NCBI GenBank assembly: GCA_037074705.1
Contig: CM073593.1
Location: 8,251,001 to 8,315,000 of the forward strand
DNA length: 64,000 nucleotides
Reading direction: 5' to 3'
Source: Zhengitettix transpicula
Lineage: Eukaryota > Arthropoda > Insecta > Orthoptera > Tetrigidae
Below the pieces are notes generated by a model. It was not told the origin of the DNA. It saw only the letters and a list, made by a program, of their open reading frames with translations, and ran no database searches. Of the stretch, positions 33,010 to 44,554 are shown in pieces. How positions within the stretch are numbered: position 1 is the stretch's first letter; each line of letters starts with the position of its first letter. The translations under genes and the position numbers were made by a program.

Positions 33010-34350
33010 GGGCTCTGCCACTAATATTAGTCGCTGCAATGTTGCCCGGTGTCCACGGGTGAAACAAATAGGCGTCGTTGGCTGGTTTCTTGATTGTCTG
33101 TTGATAGTGAAAGATTTGGATGGTTGCACTTACTGAAGGTTTGTGAAAATGTGTGTGCAAGTACGTGCACATTATGGCCTTTAAAAAAATAAAGGGATAT
33201 AAAATTTTTGGTGGATGTTAAATGTGGGATGTGATAAAATATTGGTTATCAAAGGATTAACAATGATTGGTATGTAGAGCAAATGTACGCATACATTCAA
33301 AACTGTTTACCATAAGAAGTCCCAAAATTGTAGACGTCGTATTTAACTGATTTTTAATTAATAAATAAATTTTTGTGACATATTGGCTGAATTGTTCATT
33401 TATTTATCAAATGATAACTGACACACTATATGAAATATGAACTTTAGTCGTTAAAGTATGTTAAGGAAATTCATGAAACTGTTAAAGGCTCCTCTAATCT
33501 TCTTCGTGGACACTTTTCTCAAAGATACCGTATCACCCAGCGCTCAGCTTTTCCACACTGATTGACGATTGAGTAGTCCGTATCCGAATACAACGGGAGT
33601 TTTTGCTCGTGCACTTGTTCAGATAACCGTTCAGTGTTGATAAATGAACCTACAAATACTCTTGTTTTCAAATTAAATATTCACTGGGAAATCATGCGAC
33701 TGGACACATTCCGTAAGTTTGGAATAATCTCCGCGTTTGCTCGCGATATTGAGCGAGGCTTCACTAGAAATAACGAAAGTCAAACTAATCTACCTCGCAT
33801 AATTCACAATAAATGTTGCGTCAATGGAATGCATAAGTAAATTGCATAAATAATGAGCTTTTAGCAGTACATAATTAAGTGTCAAGTCATGCAAAATTTA
33901 CATGCAAAATTTTTCGGAATTATCCTAAGTATTTAATTCATGATAATAATTTAAATTTGATAATTAATAATTTGGTGAACTTTTGGATTCATGTTTATTT
34001 GGTGGTATGTCTCTAAATACCAAGCAGCGTTTTTGTTTCTGAGATAAGTTTGTAAAATATTCTCCACGCCGATAGCACATTTATTATAATAAATTTGCAT
34101 TTGTATATATTCTCAAATATTCAATCGTGTAAGACGAACAGGGTTCATATTTATATTCTACTGTAAATTAGCATTAATTTAGCTTCCGTAAACCATTCTC
34201 ACGACGATACAGCCCCAGTTCTCGTTTCGGATATAATTTAATGGTTGTGATAAGGACGGCTTGAACTGATGGAATTCTTTAATTTCGTGACAGTTTTGAA
34301 TAATTAACGAAGTAAAGTAAAAGCTTTATCCAAGACTTTTATTAATTCAG
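33010..34350. other. No recognisable feature; initiator exon of the next gene may lie here or further upstream
   Basis: AT-rich with a modest GC patch at 33490-33800. The exon at 34351 needs an upstream exon ending in phase 1 that supplies the ATG. I could not identify it. Confidence 0.4.
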
Positions 34351-34410
34351 GATGGAGATTCGTCCTGGCAGTGACAGCAACAGCCAGTTTGTTTTCCAGA
34401 TGCGTTACTG
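34351..34410 (+). CDS. Secreted-protein gene, exon with signal-peptide core
   Basis: Acceptor attaattcag and donor gtaagt at 34411. Reads (N)GA TGG AGA..., a hydrophobic run FVLAVTATASLF followed by SRCVTG, ending in phase 1. The frame has a stop upstream (taa before 34351) and no ATG, so an earlier exon must supply the start. Confidence 0.7.
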
Positions 34411-37400
34411 GTAAGTATAAACTCTAAATGCTTATAATCCTTTTTTATTTCCTACTAGCTGGGTGCCCAACGTTGCACGGGTACTCATTCTTTATACATT
34501 TACAATCATATATGTAAAATTATAATAATATTCACAAATAAATAAAATTTTGCAAGAATCACTTTTAGCACATTAAAAATCTAGTAATTGATTAACAAAT
34601 ATTAGATATTGATTTTATCTGCAGTTCATACAAAATATTCATGCCATGTCGGTCGATAAAAAGTCAAATCATTTAAAAGAAAATTTGTTCCACAGATCGC
34701 ATAATCTTTCCTATTGTTTTTTATTATCATTCGATGAGTATTGCTGAATAAAATTATACTTTTTATTCAATCAAATTATTTCTGCTTTATTTCTTTACGA
34801 AAAACGGACCTATTTACTTTTTTGTGCAGTATCGTCGCGTAGTAAGTCTCATCCTTGCGTGTGCTATAACGTCATGGTTTCTTGACGCGCAGTAATTTAA
34901 CACAAAATGATCACATTTTTAAATTATAACTCTTTCCACCTTTATTCTACAGGTTTCTCACCCCCACACTACCGTTTCTCATCATTTCAAGAATATGTGT
35001 ACCAATTTTTGTTGCAATATGTCCATGCATTTAAATATGTATAGTGATTAACGTAAATATATACATACATACATACATACAAATATACATAATTTTTTTA
35101 TTATATAGAATGAGAGTGTTTCCCTGTACCCAGGGGACGGGTGAACAGGATCAACACAACTAATAAAATTACTATTGCTTTTAAATTAAATGATAGGTAA
35201 TTACGCAGACAAGTATAGAATAGTAGGATGTTACAAAACAGTCGACGTTGTGACTTCCGTCAGGTGCATTAAAAATTGGCTTTCAAAATTACTATTGATT
35301 GTAAATTTGATTATTTTATCACAACTTCTATTTGTTATTTCTCAGATGTTTTTCTTCACTATCTTTCATTAAATTATGTTATTGACTACTCAGTTTCGCA
35401 GAGTAATAATTAATACTGGACAGTTTCAAGACTTTCCTGACATCACTATGTAATCGTCTGTCCGAAGTAAACTTTTGGATGACCGAAATAAATATATTTT
35501 CACGCAAAATAGAATAGACTGTTTTATATCTTACTAGCTGGGTGCCCGGCGTTGCCCGAGATGTGCAAAACATTACGAAATACGCTGTCTTCAATAAAAA
35601 AATATCAATTTTGAACATTTAAGTATTGTTTTTATCATAATTCTATGTATCTTCCAGTGCGTATTGCAAGATATAATTGGGAAACATATTGGTCCCTGAT
35701 CCCGTGAAATATTCCACGTCAAAAGTCAAGTTATTTAAAAGAAAATTAATGCCATGGATTGTATAACCTTTCATAATAAATTATATTTATCACTCGATGT
35801 GGTATTGGTAGATTTAATTATACTTATTATTCAATCAAAATATTTTTGCTCAGCTTCATTTCTCAGAAATTGAACATCTACAACGTCGTTCCCAAAAATG
35901 GAAAACAAATACTGCTATCCTAACCTCAAATTTTTGTTTCACGACACAAATTGCACGCAATAATTTGTTTACATTTATACAAATTTATAGAAATACGTTG
36001 CGTAAAGTATAATTAATTGTACTTTTAATTCAATTTAAATGTTCCTATTTCTGTACATACCTTTGACTGATAGTGCATTAATTGAATAACGACCATAAAA
36101 ACTTTCGGAGTTCCGTACGTCATTTTCAATACTTTTATAGTTACAAACATATAATTCAGCAGTCGTACCTTAGACAAATCTTATTATCTTCTGAAATATT
36201 ATACAGGATACAACAGTACGTTATATTATGAAATTTTATAAATCTCGACCGACACACATTTGAATGTATTATAAGGCGCCATATTGGCTTTATCAAAGAT
36301 AGCGGGATAATTAACTATTCCAAATTAACTTTGCGCAAGGATGGTCAAGTGTTTCGTATTGTTTTTTATTACTATTCGATGGAGTAATACTGGAAAAAAT
36401 TTTACTTTTTATTCAATCAAAATATTTCTGCTTTATTTCATTACGAAATACAGAACTATATTTAGGATGCGTCAATGTCTTGAAAACTAATGACGTCATC
36501 GTCTCGCGCAGTAATTTAACACTAATTCGTAACTTATTTCAATTATAATTATTTCCACGTTTATTCTAGGGGTTTCTCACCCCCACAGTACCGGTTCTCG
36601 ATTTTGGCAGAATATATATATCAATTTTTGTTGAATTCTGTCCACGCGATAAAATTTGTATAAAGAACAACGTAAATACATACATACATACAAATATACA
36701 TCCTTTTTTATTATATAGATAATAATATAAACGGTATGGATGATTTTTGTCAAAATATTAAACATGAAAACGGACGCATAAAAGTCAATTCAACTCATAA
36801 GTGTTACAGAACCTTGTTGAGCATAAGAATTATTTCACTGAAATAACTAGTTGAAGTTTAAATATCTCCCGCTTAAATTTCGTATGGAACGAAGGGAGTA
36901 CAAGAAATGAGGGGAAATAACATGTTAATAACAGCCGTTTGTTAAGCACGATCTTTAATAAAATAACACTGGAACTCTCACTCACAGCACCGTTCTCCTA
37001 TTTCAAACAACACTCAAACCACTGCTGGTCAATACTAAATTTACTTTTTTTCCATAAGTGACAGGCTACATGACGGTAATCCACGTGGATTGTGCGTGTG
37101 TGCGTATAGCGCCGTGCACTGTGCGAACGTGCAATGAGCGTACAAGCGTCTATCGTGCCCCTCACTTACCTCTTTCCCGACCCTGAACGAACAGACAGAA
37201 ATTCTTGGACGAGTAACTTTTAAAAGATTCAAGAAATTAAGTTAAGTTGGACAGCCAAAAACAATCAAGGATTTAAATAAAAATACAAAACTTCTCGGTT
37301 CTGATGTGGACCTCGAACAGGCACATAAAGACAAAACTATTTATTCATAGATATGGGAATACACATTATCAGAGATCTAACAACTTAAATTGAAGTTAAT

Positions 37401-40400
37401 TAAATTGCAAAAATAAACAATTAGCACAAAAATACTTGGAGATTAATTTTTGAAAATAGAAGTTTATGAATTCGGGATTCTAAGACAGGAAATTTTGCTT
37501 AAAGAAGTTGTCTAGGTTTGAACATTATGTGAATACGCAATGTATAACATGCTTTGCATAACATTTCACAAACTTATCTGGATTTCTAATTACTATCTAT
37601 ATCTAAAATATGGAAACTGTTCTGAGTCATAGTGATTGCTTACAATTGATAAATTATATTTATCTGATTTCTTTAAATAAACGAAAAGATCAGCTTTATT
37701 TATTTCGTAAAAAAATTTCGCCACCGGTGTATATTTGTTTAAGGAACATACAAACAAACAAATATACATACAAACACATTAAAGGCGAAAATACTGTAAT
37801 GTTACACAGCTGTTGAGTGTATTGTTGAATTTAAAATAACATTGAAAATAATAATTTTTATATGACATCATTTCGATTGGCAAAATGTAAAACTTGTAGA
37901 TGAAGAATATAAATATTATTCCAGATTGATAAACGAAATGTTCCATATTAGATCCAATCATCCGTTCATGTAAAAAATTATGTCAATAATTTAAATGGTA
38001 TTTATGAACCATTGTTATTCTAATCCATTTATTGTATTATAAAATATTTCATTTCTGTTTGTACGCTCATCGCACGTTCGTACATAACACGATGCCCATG
38101 TATAGGGTAATCCATAGGAAGGGAATTTTTTTAGAGTAACAGGCTACATGAGGGTAAATACGTGGTGGCAACTCCTCTTTAATAGCATTGGAAAGGGGAC
38201 GCGGAAGGGTGGAGCAAGGTACTCAATGGTTTTATTTCACCATATTAGACCATATGTTCGATAATACTGCATTTGATTCAGAACTATATAATTACAAAGA
38301 AAGTATGTTAATTCATGCAAAGTATTTGGTAAAAAACTGAACAAAGATTTGGATTAACATTACTTATTAAGTGATGGGTGTGGTCTTTGTCAAAATATTT
38401 TACAATTTACCACAACGTGTTACTGAGAATGAAACTAATTCAAAACCTTTTTGAGGTTTAAATTATAGTGAAAGTGATGTCTGATTTAGATCTCAAATAA
38501 ACCAGGCTCCCAGCAAGAATATAATAGTAAAGAATCTATAAGAGTGATTTTTATCACACCAGTCTTTTTGTCGGTCGTGAACTTGTTTATCTCATTGATT
38601 AGTATTACTTTTGTTCCACAACTTGTAGTAACAGTAACTATTATTACAGAAAATATACGATTGAATTCATGAAATAAATGTAAGCAATCATGGGGTCCAT
38701 TGTCGATATATCTCCGATCCCCCAGAAATTGTTACAAGATCGTGGACAGAAGCAAGAATTTTCACGGGGCACCCAAACTTCATTGTCATTATGCTAATCC
38801 TGAAAAGAAAATCCTTGAATGTTTTTCCAGCAGATAATTAGTGATTTTTGAATATTCAAATTAGACAGTTTCATTTTCAAACCTGTATTATTTTGTTCTA
38901 GGAGTGGAGTTTTGGAATGGCTTGACAGGTTAGTGCGAGTTTCCTTAGGTATGTAAGGTCTTCAACAGCTAGATTATTCCTTGGGAGTATCTTTGCAGGG
39001 AAATTCGTCGTACCTGGCGACAATGGTTTCTTCCCGATGCCCAAAACACTGAACGAGGCGAGAAGAGAGGGTTGGTACCGACCTCCAGAGGTGAAGGACG
39101 ATGACCTGAGGCTGAGGTGCTACCAGAGGGACCCAACTGTGTGTCTCGCTTACACCAGGAAAGGATCTGTAGCGGCCATCCACTTCGGTGTAAGTCTCAA
39201 AGCGAGAGCTTTACTGGATCTACATCTGCGGATTATATTGAACTAGCTGGATGCTCGGCGTTGCCCCGGGTGTCACATCCACCGAGTTGACTCCAATCTC
39301 GTTTTTAGCGTTTTTCTAACGCACCTTGATCCCTATCCCTAAATGCGCTCACATCCCATGCCGAAAGAGGCTGAACACATTGACCCCTAAAAAGCATAAT
39401 TCGACGAATATATCGGCCATTTCAACATGTTCAAAAATTTCCACCCCCGCTACTATGTGTTAAAGAAAAAGTATTTATTCGACGTAAACATCCCCATTAG
39501 GGGAGTTAAGCGACAAGTTGAATGTCATAAATAAACTCAGCGACATCCATAACCCCGATTTTATTAGAATCTCGGTTGTTTCTGTGTTATTTTATTGTAA
39601 CGTATCACACCACCAGACCTACGCGTGTTCCCTACCCATACCAATAGGGATTGATATTATACACAGAGAACATCTAGAAAAATATTATAAATTTAATTGA
39701 CTCCGAAAAGTATTTATTCGACGCAAAAATCAGTCGATTAACATATTTGAATATTTTCAACCCCGACCACCCCTACTCGGGGCAGTTAAACGAAAAGTTT
39801 AACGTCATATTTAAACTCAGCGGTATCCATAACCCTGGATTCGTTTCCAATCTCGGTGGTTTTGGCATTATTTTTATGTAATGCTACTCCACCCCTACTC
39901 TTAAGCGTGATCCCCACCAATGTCGAAATAGGTTGAATTTATACACAAACAACATCGGTAGAAATACAATCAATATTATTGTATTTCCCTGAAAAATATT
40001 TATTCCACGCAAATATCGGCCGTGTTTGCGTGTTTCATAATTTCCTCCCCCGTCCACCCCCGCCCCTGGTGGTGGTAACGTGTCTCACCCCGACAGGGTT
40101 TGTTTCCTGGTCGCAAAGAGCATGTGTACGAAATTTGGTGAATTTTACTGCACGGGTGTAGATTTGTATGCGGAACATACATACATACATACAAAAAACA
40201 CTGTTTTATTTATTAGAAGATCACAATCTGTTATTTTTATACGTCAATTACTTTAAATCGCAATGAGATTAAGTTTTATTCACACATCAGACTTATTTAG
40301 CTTATTGTTTGCTTATAACATCGTTTAGAGTGGCAATATGAATAGATCACGTTCCCTGTATTAGATATGGACAAAAGAATTTGGTTAGTTTCGTGGATAG

Positions 40401-43400
40401 TTAGTAGTAGTTAGTAGTTAAATTTCAGCGCACATATGCCGTTCCATAAACGGTCATACCGCTTCCCCGTGTGTACCTATTAGGTTTTACAGGGAGAAAG
40501 TCCTTAAAGCTTTATGAAACAAATATGGTTGACGGGTATTTTTTCAGCTCTCATAGGTTGCGATTTCTTCAAAGCGCCTTAAGGAATACATCGGAGAAAC
40601 ATGGCACCTTTTATTTCCAGAATCATGCTGATTTTGTGGACTATTACGAGCGGTGCAGGTTCGTTAAATTCAAACGTGCGCCATATTGCCAATCTCTGCC
40701 GTCGTACATTAAGAAGCTTCCCATATCTTGCTCATAAACATCGTCAATACACTTCAACTCATTTAGTTTTCATATTCAAGTTTTCTCCATTATAGCCTTC
40801 CATTCTTTTTACCTTTTTCATTATTATAAAACTTGGTCCAAAATGTCATTGTTTCACTGATTCTTCCATTGTTACAAGAGTTATAACACGAATCTGCAGT
40901 TCTGTAGTAAAAAATGGCCAAAAATTCAGTCATGTTGAGGCCAACAATCGAGACAGGACACGAAAATTATTTGGATGGAAATATTTATCTCCTCCACACC
41001 CACGCACACTTCGTCCAACATTTCACAGAAAACAACTCCTGGCATCCGTCCGCCAATGCACGATTTCGAATTCTCCAAGCTACAGCAGACAACACTTCCG
41101 AAGACAAAGCAAATTAAAACCAAAATACACGCGTTACACATTATATTGCAATATTCATTCAGATTTTCTTTGAAACACGTTTATTAATCTCCCATCAACT
41201 GATAGTTTGAGTGCATAATAAATTACATTTAATATTATTTTTTATATTGAATTCTACTCTTTAACTGAATGTTCCCAGATACAAGAGCGTGACGTCACAA
41301 ACTATTTACACTACTACGAGAAAAGTCCTGTGTTCGAGAAGTGCACGAGATTCGGCCGTGTGCTGTTCGTAGTTAACATTTATATCGTCGATCAAGGTAA
41401 AAGGTAAATATAAAGCTTACCAAGTAATTGAGAATCATACACTTTAAAATGTAAAAATTTTCAGAGACGATAAAATCGGGCGGAAATTATGGTATAAGAG
41501 ACGGAATCGGAACTGGATTGCAGTTTAAAACTACGTATGGATTTATTAATATTTCGTTGGACGAACAAACACTAAGCGAAACGAAGCCTTTCGTCAAAAC
41601 TAGATGTATACCACGAATGGGTATGTATGTTATTATTTCTATTCAAGTTCAAATCTTTCAGTTGCATTCTCCTCAAAGTGAAATCTCGGGATCGTATGCC
41701 GGCACGGGCATGGATTCCATTGTCAAGAATATTGGGGGTTAGACCAGAACAATCCTGAATGTGACATGTATGATGAAAGTTTGGCAGTTGTCTCCTTACT
41801 CAAAGCCTTTACTTCGGATGAAGTAGCGGAAAGAGTAGCGAAGAATCCACAATGAAGCTGTTGGACAATCTCTTTCCATGCTTTTACTTGTTCTATGGTT
41901 GGTTTTTAGAAAGTTTTGCAGGTACTATTAACTTTTCATTATGAAAATCAGCCTCATTACATATGAGATGCTATATTTCTATAATTTGACCTGAAGATGT
42001 ATTTTATCAACTTCATCTAAAATTACATTTTTAATATCTTCAATTTGCTTATTAATTTGTAAGTATCGTTCTGCAACTGTCGTAATAATCAGTACTAGAA
42101 TACATTATAATTAATGGATTTTTATCTAAATACAAGGGTGGTCTGAAAAGTATCCGACCTCAACGTGAAGATGGCAGCACTAGTAAATAAACGCTAGTGA
42201 ATTTCGTTGTTCATCTGTTGACAGTTACTCACCAAGGTTTCAGCCATTTTGGACGCGTAGTTGTTATGTAACAGTCGTTTGAGCAAGTTGATGTGAGTGT
42301 TTTGTGAAAATGGAGAAAATCCAGTATCGAGCTGTTATTAAATATTTGTTTTTGAAAGGCCTACACAAATCAAAGATGAGTTGGATTCTGTGTACGGGGA
42401 CACTGCACCATCATTTACCACACTGAAATTTTGGGAAGCTGAATTTAAACGTGGCTTGGGAGACGATGCAACTACGGACGAAAACATCGCCAAAGTTCAC
42501 CAAATGGTGCTACACGACCACCGAATTAAAGTGAGAGAGATAGCAGAGGTCATGAGAACGTGTTTGTCACATATTAAATCAACATTTAGGCATGAGAAAG
42601 CTGTCCGCGCGTTGGGTGCCGCGTTTGCTCACATTAGACTGAATGTTCGAATGACCATTTCCAACGCTCTGTTTGAGAAGTTTAGGCGCAATAAATCCGA
42701 GTTTTGGTGCCGATTAATTACTGTAGATGAAACTTGGATACGCCAGAAATAAAAATACAGTCCAAACCGTGGACTGCAAAGGGGGAACCGGCTCCAAAAA
42801 AAGTAAAAACTGTTTTTTCGGCTGGGAAAGCGATGGTTACTGTTTTTTTGGGATAGTCGTGGAGTTATTTTAATCGATTATATTCAAAAAGCAAAAACCA
42901 TTACAGGAGCATCATTACTTGACAAGCTGAAGGCAGAACTTGCGGAAAAACGGCCACATTTGCAGGAAAAGAAAATCCTGTTTCACCAAGCCAACGCACC
43001 GTCTCACACCTCAGCGGTTGCCATGTCGAAAATCCACGAATTACGGTTTAAACTGCTTGACCATCCGCCTTACTCACCAGATCTCCCAAGCGACTTCTTC
43101 TTGTTCCCTCATCTAAAAATTGCGCTCGGTGGACAGAGATTTTCGTCAAATGAAGAGGCAATCACCTTCGTGAACACTTATTTTGCAGAGAAAAACGCCG
43201 AGTACTTTTTGGACGGGTTACAGAGATGGGAGCATCGCTGGGAGAAGTGTGGAGAGTTACAAGGAGACTATGTTGAAAAATATCTTCTGTCATCGTTGGG
43301 TCGGAAACTTTTCAGACGACCCTGGTATTTAAAGAATTATTTCCGGATGTTTTGTTTTTTTAAAGTAATAATAACCAGTACAATAAGTAAACTCAATACG

Positions 43401-43738
43401 TAGCTTCAACACATCAGTACGTGTTCCTTAATTTTTATTCCGGATTTAATATAGACCTAACATTAATTCATAATATTCTATATAAAAGAAACGAAATTGT
43501 TTCAGGTGATCACTATTACTTCGACATCCACGAAGTTTCCTGCGATGATTATATTCCCTTTTTCTTAATGTCCACGGAGTCCAAAGTTATAGGATGTGGT
43601 ATTCAAGCTTTCGGAAAACCAACCGTAATAGGTCCAAGAAACTGGAATGAGCCAATTCCAGTAGACCAATTGAAGGTAAAGGAAAATTATAAAATTTTTA
43701 TTACAGACAGATTACTCTTCCAGTTCGATGAAGCTTGA
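34351..43738 (+). CDS. Multi-exon gene for an unrecognised secreted protein (gene span, initiator exon missing)
   Basis: Six exons join in one open frame: 34351-34410, 38902-38928, 38999-39189, 41279-41396, 41465-41620 and 43506-43738. Every junction has AG/GT borders and matching phase (1, 1, 0, 1, 1). Together they give about 260 codons and a stop at 43736-43738. The start is a signal-peptide-like WRFVLAVTATASLFSRCVTG, then mature sequence with YRPPEVKDDDLRLRCYQRDP, HYYEKSPVFEKCTRFG, SGGNYGIRDGIGTGLQ, YYFDIHEVSCDDYIPFFLMS and VIGPRNWNEPIPVDQLK. Six cysteines after the signal suggest disulphides and an extracellular fate. I know of no named family that fits. Introns hold retroposon elements, a 480-bp duplicated repeat and a mariner. 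The first exon with the ATG is upstream and unseen. Confidence 0.8.
34455..35111 (+). mobile_element. CTAGCTGGGTGCCC...(ACAT)n element, in intron (copy 1)
   Basis: Starts ctagctgggtgcccaacgtt, ends with acatacatacatacatac and a ttattatataga tail. Start box, internal gtgtaccaatttttgttgca and ACAT tail follow the layout of microsatellite-associated retroposons known from other arthropods. No ORF. Confidence 0.65.
35534..36720 (+). mobile_element. CTAGCTGGGTGCCC...(ACAT)n element, in intron (copy 2)
   Basis: Starts ctagctgggtgcccggcgtt and ends acatacatacatacaaat plus ttattatatagat. From about 35566 to 36430 it is nearly the same as 63149-64000, so those two are recent relatives. Confidence 0.7.
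36730..38125. other. Intron sequence with no recognisable feature apart from an R1 scrap
   Basis: AT-rich. 37052-37090 holds a small R1-like scrap (gtgacaggctacatgacggt). The ORFs here are short and unsupported. Confidence 0.45.
37052..37092 (-). mobile_element. R1 scrap (copy 8)
   Basis: Only the terminal 40 bp of R1, after a T run at 37046-37052. Confidence 0.55.
38129..38232 (-). mobile_element. R1 fragment (copy 9)
   Basis: T run, then agagtaacaggctacatgag and the gcggaagggtgg block; about 100 bp with an internal deletion. Confidence 0.75.
38240..38895. other. Intron, no recognisable feature
   Basis: AT-rich, no ORF or repeat border. Confidence 0.45.
38902..38928 (+). CDS. Secreted-protein gene, 27-nt micro-exon
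   Basis: Acceptor ttttgttctag, donor gttagt. Encodes (G)VEFWNGLT(G) in phase 1 at both ends. It is supported by joining the signal-peptide exon to the next exon without a frame break; alone it would not be callable. Confidence 0.6.
38999..39189 (+). CDS. Secreted-protein gene, exon 3 of those visible
   Basis: Acceptor tatctttgcag and donor gtaagt at 39190. Reads (G)KFVVPGDNGFFPMPKTL, REGWYRPPEVKDDDLRL, RCYQRDPTVCLAYTRKG and SVAAIHFG, leaving phase 0. Base composition is clearly more GC-rich than the intron around it. Confidence 0.85.
39243..40215 (+). mobile_element. CTAGCTGG...(ACAT)n element with internal array, in intron (copy 3)
   Basis: Starts ctagctggatgctcggcgtt, ends at acatacatacatacatac near 40195 with an attagaag tail. 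Inside are about three diverged ~230-250-bp units, each with the order caaccccnnccacccc, gttaarcgacaag, gacatccataacccc, aatctcggt and acacagagaacat. Confidence 0.75.
40620..41140 (+). repeat. ~480-bp interspersed repeat, copy A
   Basis: From about acgagcggt (40646) to acacgcgtta (41137) this matches 56080-56570 in inverted orientation with few changes. A 67-codon ORF (40914-41117, starting MAKNSVMLRPTIETGHENYL) is kept open in both copies. The nature of the repeat is unknown. Confidence 0.85.
41279..41396 (+). CDS. Secreted-protein gene, exon 4 of those visible
   Basis: Acceptor gttcccag, donor gtaaaa. Reads IQERDVTNYLHYYEKSPVF then EKCTRFGRVLFVVNIYIVDQ, entering in phase 0 and leaving in phase 1. 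Confidence 0.8.
41465..41620 (+). CDS. Secreted-protein gene, exon 5 of those visible
   Basis: Acceptor aaaattttcag, donor gtatgt. Reads ETIKSGGNYGIRDGIGTGLQ, FKTTYGFINISLDEQTLSET and KPFVKTRCIPRM, phase 1 to phase 1. The open frame read past the donor (to 41742) is intron. Confidence 0.85.
41625..42130. other. Intron, no recognisable feature
   Basis: No coding or repeat signal recognised before the mariner border. Confidence 0.45.
42133..43325 (+). mobile_element. mariner transposon in intron, complete borders
   Basis: TA at 42131-42132 and 43326-43327. Inverted ends caagggtggtctgaaaag and ccagggtcgtctgaaaag (complement of the right end), extending to a tccgacc / ttccgacc block. Length 1193 bp, normal for mariner. 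It sits in the last intron of the secreted-protein gene, in the same orientation as the gene. Confidence 0.95.
42310..43283 (+). pseudogene. mariner transposase (DD34D), inactivated
   Basis: ATG at 42310 opens MEKIQYRAVIKYLFLKG, then a frameshift near 42360. The frame 42381-42752 holds SFTTLKFWEAEFKRG and ITVDETWI (first Asp), then a stop. The C-terminal part 42960-43283 holds HQANAPSH, where the second catalytic Asp is replaced by Ala, and DHPPYSPDLPSDFFLF with the third Asp. It ends near GDYVEK. Frameshifts plus loss of one catalytic residue make it inactive. Confidence 0.9.
43506..43738 (+). CDS. Secreted-protein gene, last exon with stop
   Basis: Acceptor attgtttcag. Reads (G)DHYYFDIHEVSCDDYIPF, FLMSTESKVIGCGIQAFGK, PTVIGPRNWNEPIPVDQLK and VKENYKIFITDRLLFQFDEA, then TGA. 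The internal gtaaag after QLK could be a donor, but the frame runs to a sensible stop without it. Confidence 0.8.
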
Positions 43739-43739
43739 T

Positions 43740-44035
43740 TCATCAGCGGCTTGATTATTTCCTCCACACAAGCGCACAGGACGAACAAACGTTTGCGAAT
43801 GATTGCAAATGTTAACATTCTTGCAACAATATAAGCTTTTCCTAGCAAAACTTTCCCAGTTAAGCGGCATCGGGAATGCCACTCTTCACTGAGCGACAGC
43901 GAATACAATGGATTCGACAATATTATGTGTCATTACGGACATTTTCTTAACTCCGTCCTTACAGTATCTCAACCTATTCAGAATGGAGACTGTCATTTGG
44001 AACTCAGGGAATCATAAAACTCAGAATTCGACTCA
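43740..44035. other. 3' flank of the secreted-protein gene
   Basis: No clear AATAAA was seen close to the stop. No feature recognised. Confidence 0.4.
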
Positions 44036-44039
44036 TTTC

Positions 44040-44480
44040 CCTGTGATATTGGACATTTTTATAGTTAACCCCTTCGCAATCCCTGCTCTATGGTGAATAC
44101 CAGCGAATATCATAACCGCGGATTCAACACCAAATGCGGTTGCTTTCACCTTATTTTTGTCACTCAGTTTCACCTCCAACCTAGGGGATCCTACCAATAT
44201 TCGTTATGAAATTAGGCTACGGGGGGAACACTGTTAATCTCAGAAATCCAGAAAACTATTAATTCGACATCAATATGGGTAGTTTGGGCATATTTTTAAT
44301 ATTCCATCCCTTCCACTCCCAATTCTAGGAATGTCTTCCTCAATGCGTGTATATTACTAAGTAGAGCTTACACAACCACTTCCAACTGCCAACTCCAATA
44401 GAATGATGAATGTCTCTATCCAACTCAGCGAACCCAAAATCTGAATTCATGCTACATATATCGCAGAATTAATCTATTAA
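44040..44480 (+). mobile_element. Decayed internal units of the CTAGCTGG/ACAT element
   Basis: ccagcgaatatcataaccgc, caaatgcggttgctttcacc and ttcgacatcaatatgggtag follow the order of the ~250-bp internal unit seen at 39500-40100. No head or ACAT tail remains. Confidence 0.6.
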
Positions 44481-44554
44481 AGTCCCATTTACGTTTTCAA
44501 TTCATACAAAAACCTTAAAATTATGCAGGAGTTCCGAGAGTTTATTGGTAATTG

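Noticed and set aside
31714..33129. 471-codon minus-strand ORF
   Set aside because: Read entirely from the 177-bp minisatellite; a second frame is also open over the same DNA and the peptide is only the repeat unit in three frames.
35200..35270. Further hammerhead (gtcgacgttg...cgtcaggtgc)
   Set aside because: Box 1 is close (CTGACGG) but there is no GAAAC box and no stem II pairing.
40471..40737. 88-codon ORF considered as an extra exon of the secreted-protein gene
   Set aside because: Exons 39189 and 41279 already join in phase 0, and the ORF runs into the 480-bp interspersed repeat from about 40646.
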